A stretch of 64,000 bases of DNA from Ancylostoma caninum (GCA_037903475.1 JBAJFG010000460.1:62001-126000), one strand, 5' to 3'. Positions 37,545 to 49,589 are shown, counted from the first letter of the stretch. Numbers and translations are program-made. Notes: generated from the sequence alone by a model not told the origin.

Positions 37545-37585
37545 ATGCGTGACGTTTGTCACTATGGGTGACAAACGTCACGCAT
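37545..37585. repeat. Perfect 18-bp hairpin
   Basis: ATGCGTGACGTTTGTCAC, 5-nt loop TATGG, then the exact complement. Lies between the stop at 37344 and the frame starting at 37629. Contains two TGACGT half-sites. Confidence 0.9.
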
Positions 37586-37628
37586 ATCAAATGCTTAGCT
37601 GGATTATCGCTGGTACCGACGAGAGCTA

Positions 37629-37964
37629 ATGTTGCCAGATGGGTTTAAAAAATTAAGCGGTCAGATTATTAACAGAATCAAGACACATAGAAAGCACAGA
37701 GGGAAAAAACAGTTCCAGGAACTGGAGTGTTTCAAGGACATTTGCTTAGGTGCGACCTCAAAGTCCCATGCAAAAAACACCTGTGTGCTTTTTTTTATTT
37801 TAGACATACATGTAGGAGGATATAGAAATTTCACTGAAATTTATAATCTTGAGGTTTTTGCGTCTTTGCTCAAGAATAAAGAATCTCTTGAGAATGCTGG
37901 AATAAAGACAAGTCTCGAGATAGGACTTGGAACTATCAATTTCGATATCTTCTGGCTGTCCTAG
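37629..37964 (+). CDS. Open frame of 111 codons, possible gene
   Basis: Seen: TTG/ATG-rich start region LPDGFKKLSGQIINRIKTH, then FKDICLGATSKSHAKN, then after a splice-like ATTTTAG (37795) GYRNFTEIYNLEVFASLL, KNKESLENAGIKTSLEIG, ending DIFWLS and TAG. The part after ATTTTAG could be a terminal exon on its own. Lies 285 nt after the preceding gene's stop and 43 nt after the perfect hairpin at 37545-37585. Function unknown. Confidence 0.24.
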   Translation: MLPDGFKKLSGQIINRIKTHRKHRGKKQFQELECFKDICLGATSKSHAKNTCVLFFILDIHVGGYRNFTEIYNLEVFASLLKNKESLENAGIKTSLEIGLGTINFDIFWLS

Positions 37965-38756
37965 CGCTGACCATGAATGTGTACATTACTATTATATATT
38001 TTTTTGAAGCGTTGGAGTTAGCTTTCACCAGAAGGTGGCTGGTTAAAATGCGGAGAAATTCCCAGGAAAAGAAGCTGATAAATTAATGTACCTCGCAGGA
38101 TCCGATAAAAATCGCTAAACACTTACTCTTTACCTAAAGTTCACTGAACGGCTAGAAAAATTGAACATGAGCAACTGATGAAATTCTAAGACCAGCTTTG
38201 TGTATCAAGTATTGGGTTGAAGGTAGATTATCCCAGTATGTTTATCTATGCGTTTCACCCTTCAATCGACTTATCATCATGATGATTATTATCCCACTAC
38301 TTGTAAATTAGCCATCTTCAGATTTTTGGGTTATGCTCACGTAATGCTATACCACGGGTTTCCCGAAAAAGAAGATCCCATCAAACTTGCTTGCTCACTG
38401 CCTTCATGTAACTCATTTTCACCAGGGTTTTGCTAATTATTTTGATGGAAATAGGTCTCCTCGTTGAGGAGCATCAGAAGACCCGAGAGAGCAGCAGGCT
38501 CGACCAGGTCAAATCGCTTCGCTTTTGTATAAATCGAATTCCAAGCCATCCGACCTGGCGACTATTCGAAAAACATCAAAGGTCGGATTATTCGATATAA
38601 GTCGAGTCAAACTTCGATATGCAAGATGTCATGAAATAACACTGACTCTAGAAGCGAACTTCTAGGGGTGATGGATGGATGGGTCGATAAAGTCAGTAAA
38701 GAAATTTTGAACGAAAACGGGAATGAGCAACCCTGATATGCGATCATCAGCAACCT

Positions 38757-38988
38757 ACTCAGACATTGGTGCGGGAGCCCCACCTGACAAAATGATGACT
38801 ACAATCCTGCACCATTCTCCGGTTAATCCCGCAACAGAACCAAAATAATGTCTCCCGCCGGAGCTCCCGATTTTGTCCCGAAAATGACAAGAGACCGTTT
38901 CGTCAGGCGGGACTAGCACACGAATGTCTGATATGTCTGACATATGAGACATTCGTGTGGGAGTCCCGCCTGACATATGTCTGAGTAT
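38757..38988. mobile_element. Nested palindrome element of about 230 bp
   Basis: Outer TACTCAGACAT and ATGTCTGAGTA are exact complements. An inner pair GTCAGGCGGGACTAGCACAC and its counterpart GTGTGGGAGTCCCGCCTGAC flank a 19-nt centre. A third copy of the unit (GGTGCGGGAGCCCCACCTGA) lies near the left edge. Confidence 0.6.
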
Positions 38989-40126
38989 GAGGTGAACCAG
39001 GCATGAACGGTAGTGTTGCATGGAAAAGGAAGGACGGAAGCTACGTAGATGCTGAGCATTCCGGAAACCAGGAGAGCGAAAATAGCATCTGACAACCGAG
39101 TCTTTCGCAATGTTTTAAAACTGGGAGTTGAAAGCCTAGCACGAGTATGTCTTAGTCATGTCTCCCACAAGAGCGAATTGAAATTCCGCCCATGCTGTAT
39201 GGTCAGATTGTAAGTGCATAGCTATCCTTTTGAAGCCCTTGCGAGTGCTAGAGAAGTATAGTTCGCAGAGTTACATATATTCCTATTTCCAGCAATTCCA
39301 GAATCACAAACAAAATATCGGAAAAAGGTGACTGTTTTCTATAACATCAGCAACAATCAGCATAAAAGAAATCCTTCAGTCTAGCTCAGCATAGTTCTCA
39401 CTAAACCTTAGCTTGAAAAAGATGCTTCCACGATTGTATGTAGTCCTCTATTAGAGTAACACCAATCGGTCCTACACACAGACCTAAGATGGGTGCTATT
39501 CCCACTAGGTATTGCCTATGCAGCATCAAAAACACAGCAAGATGTGTAAGGGCACTAGATGGGGCTAAGCAGATGTCTAGTGGGAAGAAATAAGATTACA
39601 GCGGCTGCCTAGTGAAAAAAGGAAGTTCTACCGCACAGCTTCATCAAATGGCACATGATGGCTAAGAGCGGTGAGTTCTTCGATATCCTCCATTTTATTT
39701 CAGTTGAAGACCAGTGAAGGCTTCGATTGGGCAGGTGATCTGGAGTGAAAAACCAGACCATGGGAATACGGACGAATAACTCATCGGAAAAAAATCTGAC
39801 ATGAAATGATCTGCGTAGCCTCTGTTACGGAGATCGATGAGGCAAGATGAACAGAGGGTTTCTGAATTTTGAATTTCACTAAGAGAGCGTCAACAAAGCT
39901 TTGACTGGTGTGACATAGTATGCACCCACATATGAACACTGTACGAGACAGCTAACACGCATGATACCCATTTCCATTTTCACATGCGTTCTCCAACATT
40001 AACTGCTCTACGAACATCTCTTTGACGCGATCAACCAATCATGGCAGCAAGAAGGAAGACCACGCCCCTTCTTTAATTCTTTAATATATGCAGATGCGGA
40101 CTCAACTCCGGCGTTGACTGCACTGT
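38989..40126 (+). other. Two acceptor-led short stretches
   Basis: 39293-39327 sits between TATTTCCAG and AAAAAG|GTGACT and is open in all frames. 39704-39748 follows CATTTTATTTCAG and reads LKTSEGFDWAGDLE then TGA. Either could be a small exon; neither is linked to a gene. Confidence 0.25.
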
Positions 40127-40400
40127 AATTTATTTATTTATTTATTTATTTATTTAATTATCTATTTATTTATCTATTAACTACGCCATAAGGCGCGCCA
40201 CAAAGAAAATGAAGGAAACGTAACATATGAGGCAGAACACTGATGATATAAAACAAGATAGAGCATAAAATACATAAACGCAAGGAGGGAATCTCTTGTA
40301 GTTAGCTCAAGGACCGCAACGAATGAAAAGGCATATGGGAATCAAAAATGCTATGTACATAAGACGTAGACAGATACAGCGCAGCCGTGAGAGGCGCCTT
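40127..40400 (-). mobile_element. CR1-like 3' end fragment
   Basis: Long (TAAA)n tail 40131-40180, then in minus orientation GGCGCGCCTTATGGCGTAG, the same position and type as the long element. Upstream part is AT-rich 3' UTR-like sequence. Confidence 0.55.
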
Positions 40401-40858
40401 TGCGGAGCACAGGGTCCATGGATCAGTTGTTACATAAGGCCAAAGAGGTTTTCCAATTTTAATGGGTTATTATTCATTGCATAGGTAAGCCTTCGACCGA
40501 ATAGTGGTTATTATGTAGAGCTATCCTGTGTATCTATTAAAGTGACAGTTTGACTTGATCGGATGCCCACCAGTCCCCCCCTCAGCAGTCCTTCTCAAGC
40601 TCCCGTAATTCATTGCATACAAAGATTACGCTTCTGAATTGCAGTCGCTTGCTAAGAGCACCCCAAAAAAGTTCCGTCTCGAGCACTCCTTCCTTTCACC
40701 ATACCTCCATAAAGAATGCCCATGTTTGACTATTATAGGAGACGCCCGTAACGTATGTACATACATGTGGAATTATTTACATACATACATGTACATAATC
40801 GTCCGAACATTTAAGAATGACCGACGTCGGAATGTCGCCGCATAAAAAAGCGTTTTCG

Positions 40859-41269
40859 CTAGATTTTTTTTTCAAAAATGAATGATTTCGAAAGCTGGTT
40901 TCTTTTAATTTCACAGCGCGTTTGAGAGAGAGGTGTTTTCGAAGGTGTCATGAGTCGATCCACTCTTTTTTGATCTTTTTTTTTACGTCCTATCAAACTC
41001 TGTCCACAATTTCTTTCTACATTTTTCCAGAACTCTATTGAATTTCGAGTTCTAAAAGGAATGCATCTAACAGAATCCCCTGAAAGTGTGGGCATCTACA
41101 TGCTTGAGCTTCGAAGACTTTTTCGATCAACAACACCATACGTCAAACGCTTTTTAGATGCCGAATGTGTTGACGCGTGAAAGCAATGTGCCGTTTGAAT
41201 GCACTGTTTATCTCCGTATTGTAAAGTGACTGAAACGCCCACATCTGACGTTCTCGTTCTCGTTTTTCT
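40859..41269 (-). pseudogene. Coding-like frame split by one in-frame TAG
   Basis: Seen: acceptor AAGTGCACTTTCAG, then 57 codons RKTRTRTSDVGVSVTLQY, GDKQCIQTAHCFHASTHS, ending SLRSSSM, TAG at 41098-41096. The same frame continues directly with ATG CCC (MPTLSGDSVRCIPFRTRN, NSIEFWKNVERNCGQSLI, ..., SFIFEKKI) to TAG at 40859. Either this is two unrelated open stretches, a terminal exon ending at the first stop, or one decayed coding unit of 135 codons with a nonsense change. Lys/Ser/Thr-rich; a fragment of a transposon protein is possible. Unknown family. Confidence 0.3.
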
Positions 41270-41395
41270 CTGAAAGTGCACTTGTCTAGTTCAAAACAGG
41301 GTTTTTTTTTCACGAAACTGTAGCTGTAATGACCTGCTCAAATAGGTGGTAGTCTTGACAAGAATTTCGCAATAAGTTCGCTATCATTGCTGTGA

Positions 41396-41505
41396 ACGTG
41401 TCGCACACGAAAAAGGCTTTAAAAAACGTTTTATTTTGGATGCAAAATATGGGCAGACGGTGTGTCGCACACAAAAAAAGGCTTTAAAAAACGTTTTATT
41501 TGTAC
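41396..41505 (+). repeat. 64-bp tandem duplication
   Basis: GTGTCGCACAC then AAAAAGGCTTTAAAAAACGT recurs 64 bp later with two differences. Precedes the split minus-strand frame ending at 41269. Confidence 0.7.
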
Positions 41506-42651
41506 TGTCAGGAACAGACCTCACTACGGAGAATGTTTACCTGTATTTCATAGTCACAATCACAGATTAACAAGCTCGAATAGGATACCCTTGTGATCGA
41601 GAAATTGGAAGGATGAAGGATAAAGTATCCGGCGTTAATAATTTTCCTTTTTGGGATATGTTATGCATTCGAATTAATCTGATCATCGTGAAGGCATTGA
41701 GTGGGTATATGCTCAATAGAGTGACTTGCGGAGGTTGGGGAGAGGGGCATCCGATGTACTTAGTCAAGGCTTTTTCCTCCTAGACTCCCCTGATTCTACC
41801 TTGGCCAACCAAAGTAGAATCTAACCACTGAGTGCGCAAGTAAACAGCAGGCCTCTGATGTACCACAGCGCTACGCCGGCCCCACATAACATGGATAACC
41901 CAATAAAATTACAATTATAACTATAATTTGTAGGATTTCTCGTCATTTGCAAAGGATATTGAACTTTCAATGTGTTAGGGATGTACTAGAGCAGGCATAG
42001 GGAGGTAGGCACACCGTTTGGACAGGTTGAAACAAGAAACAGGAGAATCAGACGGAAATGGGATCGTAGGTATCAATGAAATGGATAGATCATAGTAAGA
42101 CGCCGAGTGTGGTGTAGCGCGTGCCAGCGATTGAGATCTCAGATGTATGTAGCTCCAGAAAGGATATTTGAGATCATTACTGCTTTTTCTATTATGTTTT
42201 GATCCAACTCTAAAAGTAAATTCTGCTTTGAGTACTGCTGAATAATATAACTCCAAATTTTGAATAACGGAAAGATTTTTCTGAAGGATACAGCAAATGA
42301 GGGAATATTTCTGTTCAATGTCATGTTCTTACAAAATCGTAATTCAGGAACAGAAAGATGAGAAGGAAAAGCATTATGTATGCCATTGACATTTACATTC
42401 CAGCGCTGAATGCGTGCGTTTATGTAATGAATCGTTTTCTCACGCTCGATTAAATTTATGAAGTTCTGATGATTCCATTCGTAGGCGTGCAAAATGATCA
42501 GAACAAGAAATGATGCTGCTCGTCATCGTATTTATTTTCGGAGAACGTGTTCGCTTTTTGTGGCAAACTTCTCATTCTTACATTCCATGGAGATTGAATG
42601 AGCAAAATTAGAAAGCTAAACAGGTCTCAATGGGCTGTTGACTAATATATA

Positions 42652-42914
42652 CAGTGAGCGTCCATGGTTGTGGCCTTTCCGCGGTCTCGGGAAGGACGCC
42701 ACGCGCGTTGGTATCGTCGTCTGCTGCGGGAATGCTATTTCTAGGCGCTTTTCTCCTCGATTTGATGATCTAAGCTGGAACGATGATGATGAAGGCAAAA
42801 AGCTGCTAGTAATGGCACAACGACAGCAATCGACATCGTTTTCAACGCACACGGCGCGGTTGCACGGCGTACTTCTCCAAGCCGCGGGAAGGCCACCACC
42901 ATCCACGCACACTA
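42652..42914. mobile_element. MITE, family copy 2
   Basis: Seen: starts CAGTGAGCGTCCATGGTTG after TA and ends with the complement of AGTGTGCGTGGATGG. It shares GTGGCC, CGCGG, GGGAAGGACGCC and the internal GGAATGC..TTTCTAGG with the copy at 24200-24455. The open frames of about 97 codons on both strands here are by-products. Confidence 0.6.
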
Positions 42915-44341
42915 AATGTGATTTTTAGTTATTTATGCAGTTATTTATTTATTTGTTCATTTATTCGCTCGTCCAATCAGTCACTTATTCGTCCAATCAT
43001 CCACTCATTCACTGTTTCATTCATTCGGTCAGAAATGAGCGGATTCAAAAAAAGCGATCCGGAAATAAATCTGTTTTGAAAGCAAATTCCCGAAGTCCTG
43101 ATAATGGAGAAAGCAATTAGGAGAGGGCATGGTGGATTGGTAACCGTTCATCGGTTCCTGACATTTGTTAAGCAGTGCGAAAATACTCATCTAGGTTCTC
43201 AACGTATGGAATTTTGATCTTTGCCGTGATTCATGACCATTTCTGAGGCAGTTTCAATCTTCTCGCTTACTCTGAGAGACGAATTTAGAGGATTCGTTCG
43301 GACAAGGTATACTCATTTTTGCCTGAAGTACTCGTTTAAGAAAATCGAGCGGTCACAGCCTTCCTGGAGACGTTCCTATATCCCTGTACAAATATTTGGA
43401 GCATCAAAACTAGTTTATAACAGCAGCAAGACATCATCTCGCTTAAACTAATGATGTTCATCCAGCAAGTTCTATTCAACTCCGAAAGTCCAAACTTGGA
43501 CAACTGTTTACGTACAAGGTAATTACGCTTACATTACGATAACGTGTTAACAGAGGAAGATGGATGATTCAATCCTTCCTGGATACAGATACTCATGTAG
43601 AACATTGAATAAAGAAAAAAATGAACACAGATAGGAAATGCACTTTGAGTGTTTTCTCTTCGTCCAGAAATTGACTCGAACAGTTCCCGTACATTTACCC
43701 TGATCTTATGGGAGTTTGTGCTCTAAAAAAGCTCGTTCTCTGAAATGCACCCCTTTTTGTGGAAGCAACTGCATTAGAAAACCGGATCAAACCGCTTTCA
43801 AAGACAGAATGTCACTGTCGCGATAGGAAATACGGCGTGACTGTTGTCGTTGAAAATTCTTACTCATTTACAATGAGTTTAACTGACGTCAGAGATAAGC
43901 GACTGGTCCAGTTCGTGGGATGCAGACATTCTTAAATTAAGACGAATGGGAATGGGCCAGACACCTCCATCTCCTAGCAAAAACGCGTCTGGGAAGGAGT
44001 GATTGCCTTCCGTTTGCCATTAGTCAAGGGTGTTTAAGCAGAAACTGCGAAACAGGGGTGCTACTAGACATCAGCGAATGTCATGGGAGCTTTCCTCCCT
44101 GGCCTTCTCTAACAGATCCCCGTGAAGCCCCGACAGGGAAACTATGGTGGTAAAAAAAATCCGCAAAATAACGTGAAAACCCGGAACGGAACCGTGCCAC
44201 TCCGCCGTCTTAATAAAATTTCACGTAACAGCGCAGAAAAAGTCCACATTGGGCTCTCTTCACACTGTGTGTCTTCGGCCCTAGATTTTCGTTAAGGCCT
44301 GTTTCAAAGTTTTCGTTTCCCTGGTAAAGCAATATGGAGTA

Positions 44342-44437
44342 AAACAAATAAGCAAAACTGTCCTGCAATGCATCGATGTCGTCTGTGATGGACTGTCGAC
44401 ACCGATGCACTGCAGGATAGTTTGGTTTATTTGATTT
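44342..44437. repeat. Hairpin element
   Basis: Arms of 40 nt: AAACAAATAAGCAAAACTGT through GCATCGATGTC pairs with GACACCGATGCACTGCAGGA onward, few mismatches, loop about 16 nt. Confidence 0.6.
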
Positions 44438-45321
44438 ATCTGCTGCCCCCAAAACTGCTCCCAATTCCGGAAAAAACCGACAACGAAGACATTACGGCCG
44501 GTACATTTGCTGTAACGATTCCAGGGACGAATAATTTTTTCTTGCCATACACAGTGCTCGTGATTCAGGTCTTATGTAAACCATGGTGTCATTTTTAATT
44601 CGCTAACACATGCTCCCAACGGTGACTCAGTACGGAGGCACATGCTTCCTGAACCATCACGTCGTAAACCCACACACCACGTGCCGTGGATGATCCTGAG
44701 AACAGTAATCCTGCTATTTTGAGCGATGACGCTAGGCTTATTTACCACGAGGATGTCGCATGAGAGACTCAGGAATCGTACTCATGAAATAAGTTGAGCG
44801 ATGGCTTCTAATCGTATAATCCTTATCTGGAAGCAGTTGGTCGGAGGAGTTCAAAGTTAACGAGAGAGGCATCCTACCAGGGGTTGGGAGAGGGTGTGGA
44901 GGGGGGGGGGGGGGTCTAGCCATTCATAACAAAATACGCAGCGGCATATGTAATTTCCGATGCTGATCTTCAATTTGCCTTCTTCATCTACTGTGGAGCC
45001 CTCAGTAAAGGGCTATGTAGGTGACATGATTCCGGGATGTTCAAACCAAGCAAAATTCACTACCAAGCGCTAAAACTATGAGCTATTCCAAATTGGTCAG
45101 CTGATTCAAACCTATTAAAACACTTTGAAATTTTAAAAACTTAGTTCTGCGCCATCTTTTCACAGAATATGTCCCAGTAGCCTATTTTTTGCTGCACTGG
45201 GCAAGCTGGAATCATGCCAAGTAACTACAAAGGGAGCTCCGCAGCGGATAAGCAACAATAACAGGATTCGGGATAAGCATTGGTCGGTGTTTGCATTGGT
45301 CGGTGTACGTGTCGTCACGAA

Positions 45322-46224
45322 CTCAGACAAATTGTCGGAAGGACCGCAGCAGAAAGAGATCGCGCTCATGTGGTTAAGAAGCGAGAGACGCAGGGATAAA
45401 AATTTTCGGAAGGACCGCAGCAGAATGTTTTCTGCTGCGGTCCTTCCGAATCTCGCTGGAGGAGTGGTTCGGAAGGACCGCAGCAGAATAGATTTGTGTG
45501 GAGAAAGATTCGGAAGGACCGCAGCAGGAAACCGGAAGAACCGCAGCAGAATGTTTTCTGCTGCGGTCCTTCCGGTTTTCTGCTGCGGTTCTTCCGAGTG
45601 CAGAAGGACCGCAGCAGAAAATCGGAAGGACCGCGGCAGAATGGAGGAGAGAGAGTGGGCGTTTTTATACCCTTCTCATGTACGGAGCTATGTTTTGTTG
45701 CGACCAACAAAAATCCTGTGGTTTCGAACTTCAGATGGGAAATTAGCTTCATGGGTATATGGGACCGTAGAGCCAGCGACCCCTAGCGAGGTTGTCATTT
45801 TTGCGTGTGGTTACCTCCGTGTGGTCGTCTCACGGGAATGGACTGGTTGCCAATGCAGTTCTGCGGAATTAGCGCGCACATCCCCGTATCCAGTCAGAAA
45901 AACCGCAGCAGCCATTCGGAAGGACCGCAGCAGCTGTTCGGAAGGACCGCAGCAGCTATTCGGAAGGCAGCAGCTGTTCGGAAAGACCGCAGCAGCTATT
46001 CGGAAGGACCGCAGCAGTCATTCGGAAGGACCGCAGCAGCTATTCGGAAGGACCGCAGCAGTCATTCGGAAGGACCGCAGCAGCTATTCGGAAGGGCCGC
46101 AGCAGCTATTCGGAAGGACCGCAGCAGCTATTCGGAAGAAATGCAGCAGGAAACCGGAAGGACCGCAGGTCACCTGTCGGTTCTTCCGGTTTTCTGCTGC
46201 GGTCCTTCCGAAAAATTGTCTGAG
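45322..46224. mobile_element. 903-bp foldback element built from a 22-bp repeat
   Basis: Seen: outer ends CTCAGACAAATTGTCGGAAG (45322) and, inverted, TTGTCTGAG (to 46224). Inside are many copies of CGGAAGGACCGCAGCAG in both orientations. The left part contains palindromes of the type GGAAGGACCGCAGCAGAA-TGTT-TTCTGCTGCGGTCCTTCC. The right part (about 45897-46150) is a head-to-tail array of about 11 units of 22 bp. A unique core lies at about 45655-45890. Because 22 is not a multiple of 3 and no frame contains a stop, long frames of 325 and 203 codons arise by chance. Confidence 0.75.
45897..46150 (+). repeat. 22-bp tandem array
   Basis: Units GGACCGCAGCAGCTATTCGG plus AA, about 11 copies with single-base variants (CTATT, TCATT, CTGTT) and one shortened unit near 45966. 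Three units restore the frame, which produces a 22-residue periodic translation. Confidence 0.85.
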
Positions 46225-47529
46225 AATAACCGGATATCTCAAGTGTCCTTTCCCTTTGTATTAGTTGTATTATTATACTTTTTATTATTTATTTATTATT
46301 ATATCTTAGTTGCATCATTATTCACAAGATTATTTATTATTTATTTTAGGTGTACCATTATACACAAAACTGTGAGAACCTGTGACCACCAAAAAATCGC
46401 GATACCTGACTCATAGAACAAAATAGCAAACGAACCCTTTGAGTGTTCTCTGAAAAAAAAAACTTTTCGTTGATTCTCATATCTATTCTGAACCCTGCAT
46501 AGTTATTCAAAGTAGAATAGAATTCGGTTATTTTTCTAGGACATTACTTTGAAACATTTTTTGAACACTGGACATTTTTTGAAATTTGCAGGTCCCGCAT
46601 ATTCGAGTTAAATCAGATGGATCTAATGGGACAAGACTGGATTCCTCCTCCAAATTATTTTATGGTGAAGTCCTCCTCTTTTAGTGGTGGAGTTTTTCAA
46701 CTTTTTTCTGGTCGAATAATGTGGGAGTGCTCCTCGAATGTGTACAGTTTGCATTTGAAATTTGAAATTTCTACTTGTGGAAATACTCTGGAAAGAATGC
46801 AAACAATAACAACCGGTTACTTCAAAGCATTCTTGTTGTAATCTGAGGCAAAGAAGGTTCCAGAAAAAAAAGTTAGAGAGCTTGCCTTGCTGTGAAGTCT
46901 CCAACGAAGTCGTCACAAGATCCTTTTATTTTATATTCAATGGGACAACCACACAATGGCATGACTTTTCACGAATAAAGGCATGGGAGGGTTCAGCTCG
47001 TTCATAAAGATTGAATCATACCTGTGCCAAGAACTTTGTGCTTCATGTGACACATTAACACAGTTTACGGTTTATGGCCAGGGGAGCTATATTATTCACG
47101 TGGAAACACTTTAAATGCGTGCAGCTTCTTCGATAAACACGACATCTGACATTTTTACATACATATCTTTGGCGTCAACACGACGGTTGCTAATTCGGTC
47201 ATTTTAATATAATTGGCCACCTTCACAGGGGTGCCATTCATCAACGTTGACCAGGTCAGCGCGCTAGCCGCTGGGTAGTAAACCAGGGTTGGGATTCACT
47301 GAACAACAACCGAGCAAGAGGTGTGGGTCATGACGAGGCAAAATGGGGCGGCCCGCCCTTCGACGCCCTTCGACGCCAACTCGTCCTCACTCACATTCAA
47401 ATTTGCTTGGGCAGCCATGGTGAAATCGAATTACTGCGAATAGGTTCTGAAGTGCGGGGCGAGGGTTTGACTGAACCAACGGCAGACACATAACCCACCC
47501 ATTTCTGTCCCATTATGACCCACACCCGC

Positions 47530-48088
47530 AAGGCATTATTCCACATTTGGGGCCCCAAAATTTCCAATTTTTTTGGCCGAAACTTGGTATAGGGGGTTAT
47601 TTGAGGTGCTGAACACGAATGTCATACTCATTTTGTACCGTAACCCCATTTCCGTAGGGTTACGTTTGGGTTATTGTAGATACGGTACTTCATGGAATTC
47701 GCTAAAATTCTGTACGAGAGGGTTATTTGAGATGCTGAACATGAATGTCGTATCCATCTTCACTGTAACCCCACTTTCGTGGAGATACGGTAGGTATACG
47801 GTAGTAAATTAGGAGAAAACGCCGATTTCGGTAGAAAAATGAAGATGTCGCGCGAAATGATGTTGATAACCGTGATCAGCGCCTAGAACAACCCCTCCGT
47901 ACAAAATTTAAGAGAATTCTATGAGATGCCATATCTGCCATGTGCCCACCGTAACCCAATAAAAATGGAGTTACAGTAGAAAATGAATACGATATTCGTG
48001 TTCAGCACCTCAAATAACCGCTATATACAAAGTTTCGATGAGAAAGAATTTCCGAAATTTTTGGCGCCCCTAATATGGAATAGTGCCC
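47530..48088. mobile_element. Foldback element of about 560 bp with an internal duplication
   Basis: Seen: left GGCATTATTCCACATTTGGG matches the complement of the right end. Both arms carry GGTTATTTGAGGTGCTGAAC and GTAACCC blocks. A second left copy (GGTTATTTGAGATGCTGAAC at about 47721) and a diverged inverted partner at about 47870-47925 extend the pairing, so almost the whole element can fold on itself. No protein-coding content. Confidence 0.65.
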
Positions 48089-48877
48089 GCAAAAGTTGGT
48101 TTGCTAACCTGTTTTCGCTTGGTCACCACAGGGCTGTCGTGATCTGCGATGTATTACCTTGCGCGGAGGTTAGGTTAGGATTGTTATCCGGCCAGCAGCC
48201 CTTCAATACGCTCATTGTTACCAAGCCAAACACTCGTAAAAGCACTTATCTCGAATATTCTCCTAAATAATTTCCGTCTAATATGTAAATACTACATATT
48301 TACTAGTACTGCATAGTGATTCAAACTTCTGAAACGGAATCTAACACTTGTTTAGGATAGTCGAATAATTCCTCGTACAGTGAACTGTATTCCAATAATG
48401 CACATTCTCAAGTACATAGATGAACAAATTATTTGAGTGTTAAACCATTGATTACATGAATGAATGACTGATTCGAATATTTCACCTTTCTGTTTATGAA
48501 CGCTAGCCTTCATTTCAGTTTTCACAATCTTTCTATATCTTAAACTGATGGAATTCTAGCGGGATTGGTGCATACATAAATACTGCTCATGGGATCGCGA
48601 AAATCGACGGTCGCTCCGCGGAGTCACGTCGCGCACCGTCGCTTCGCCATAACTTGCTTAGAACTGCAAAGCGTTTTGGTCACCAATCGATTTGTCTCGT
48701 CGAGATCTTTCGAATGACCTACCGAATGTGGGGTATGCCTTCTGCTTACTGGTTTTGTGTTCCTTTATGAAGATTGATGTGCCGAACACTTTCACGACGG
48801 TTCTTCATTCAACAGAGAATGTAGTCTTCCATGGAACACAACTATTACCAGATCAGAGGTCTTCATTGAATCCGTAA

Positions 48878-49530
48878 ATCATTTAAACATTGGTTTACCG
48901 TGAAGGAACATTTTGCAAAACCTTGCCAAACTCGGGCATCGAACGCTCCACCTGTTGCTCGCCAAACAAGACGCTTAGCCACTGCGTCATGCGAAAATCA
49001 TTACATTCGGGTCATTTAAACATTGACTTACCGTGAAGGAACATTTTGCAAAAGTTCGTCAAACTCGGACATCGAACCCTCCACCTGTTGCTCGCCAGAC
49101 AAGACGCTTAGCCACTGCGTCATGCGAAAATCATTACATTCGGGTCATTTAAACATTGACTTACCGTGAAGGAACATTTTGCAAAAGTTCGTCAAACTCG
49201 GACATCGAACCCTCCACCTGTTGCTCGCCAGACAAGACGCTTAGCCACTGCGTCATGCGAAAATCATTACGTTCGGGTCATTTAAACATTGACTTACCGT
49301 GAAGGAACATTTTGCAAAAGTTCGTCAAACTCGGACATCGAACCCTCCACCTGTTGCTCGCCAGACAAGACGCTTAGCCACTGCGTCATGCGAAAATCAT
49401 TACGTTCGGGTCATTTAAACATTGACTTACCGTGAAGGAACATTTTGCAAAAGTTCGTCAAACTCGGACATCGAACCCTCCACTGTTGCTCGCCAGACAT
49501 GACGCTTAGCCACTGCGCCATGCCAAAATC
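48878..49530 (-). repeat. 133-bp tandem array of a tRNA-like unit
   Basis: Seen: five units with constant spacing (CATTTAAAC at 48880, 49013, 49146, 49279, 49412). The first is most diverged, the middle ones nearly identical. On the minus strand each unit has GCAGTGGCTAAGCGTC (box A-like) and, about 38 nt on, GAGGGTTCGATGTCC (box B-like). Known: this layout is that of a Pol III promoter, as in tRNA-derived SINEs. No cloverleaf was confirmed. Confidence 0.75.
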
Positions 49531-49589
49531 GGTGGAAAAAACCGCAACTGCCTTTAGAAACCCCTCATACGGGGTCTTTTCATCTTTTC

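Noticed and set aside
45287..46416. Overlapping open frames of 325 and 203 codons
   Set aside because: Their translations are 22-residue periodic and follow directly from a stop-free 22-bp repeat; no unique domain, no splice or start context.
48878..49530. CRISPR-like array
   Set aside because: The 133-bp units follow one another without spacers and carry tRNA-like promoter motifs; the genome is eukaryotic.
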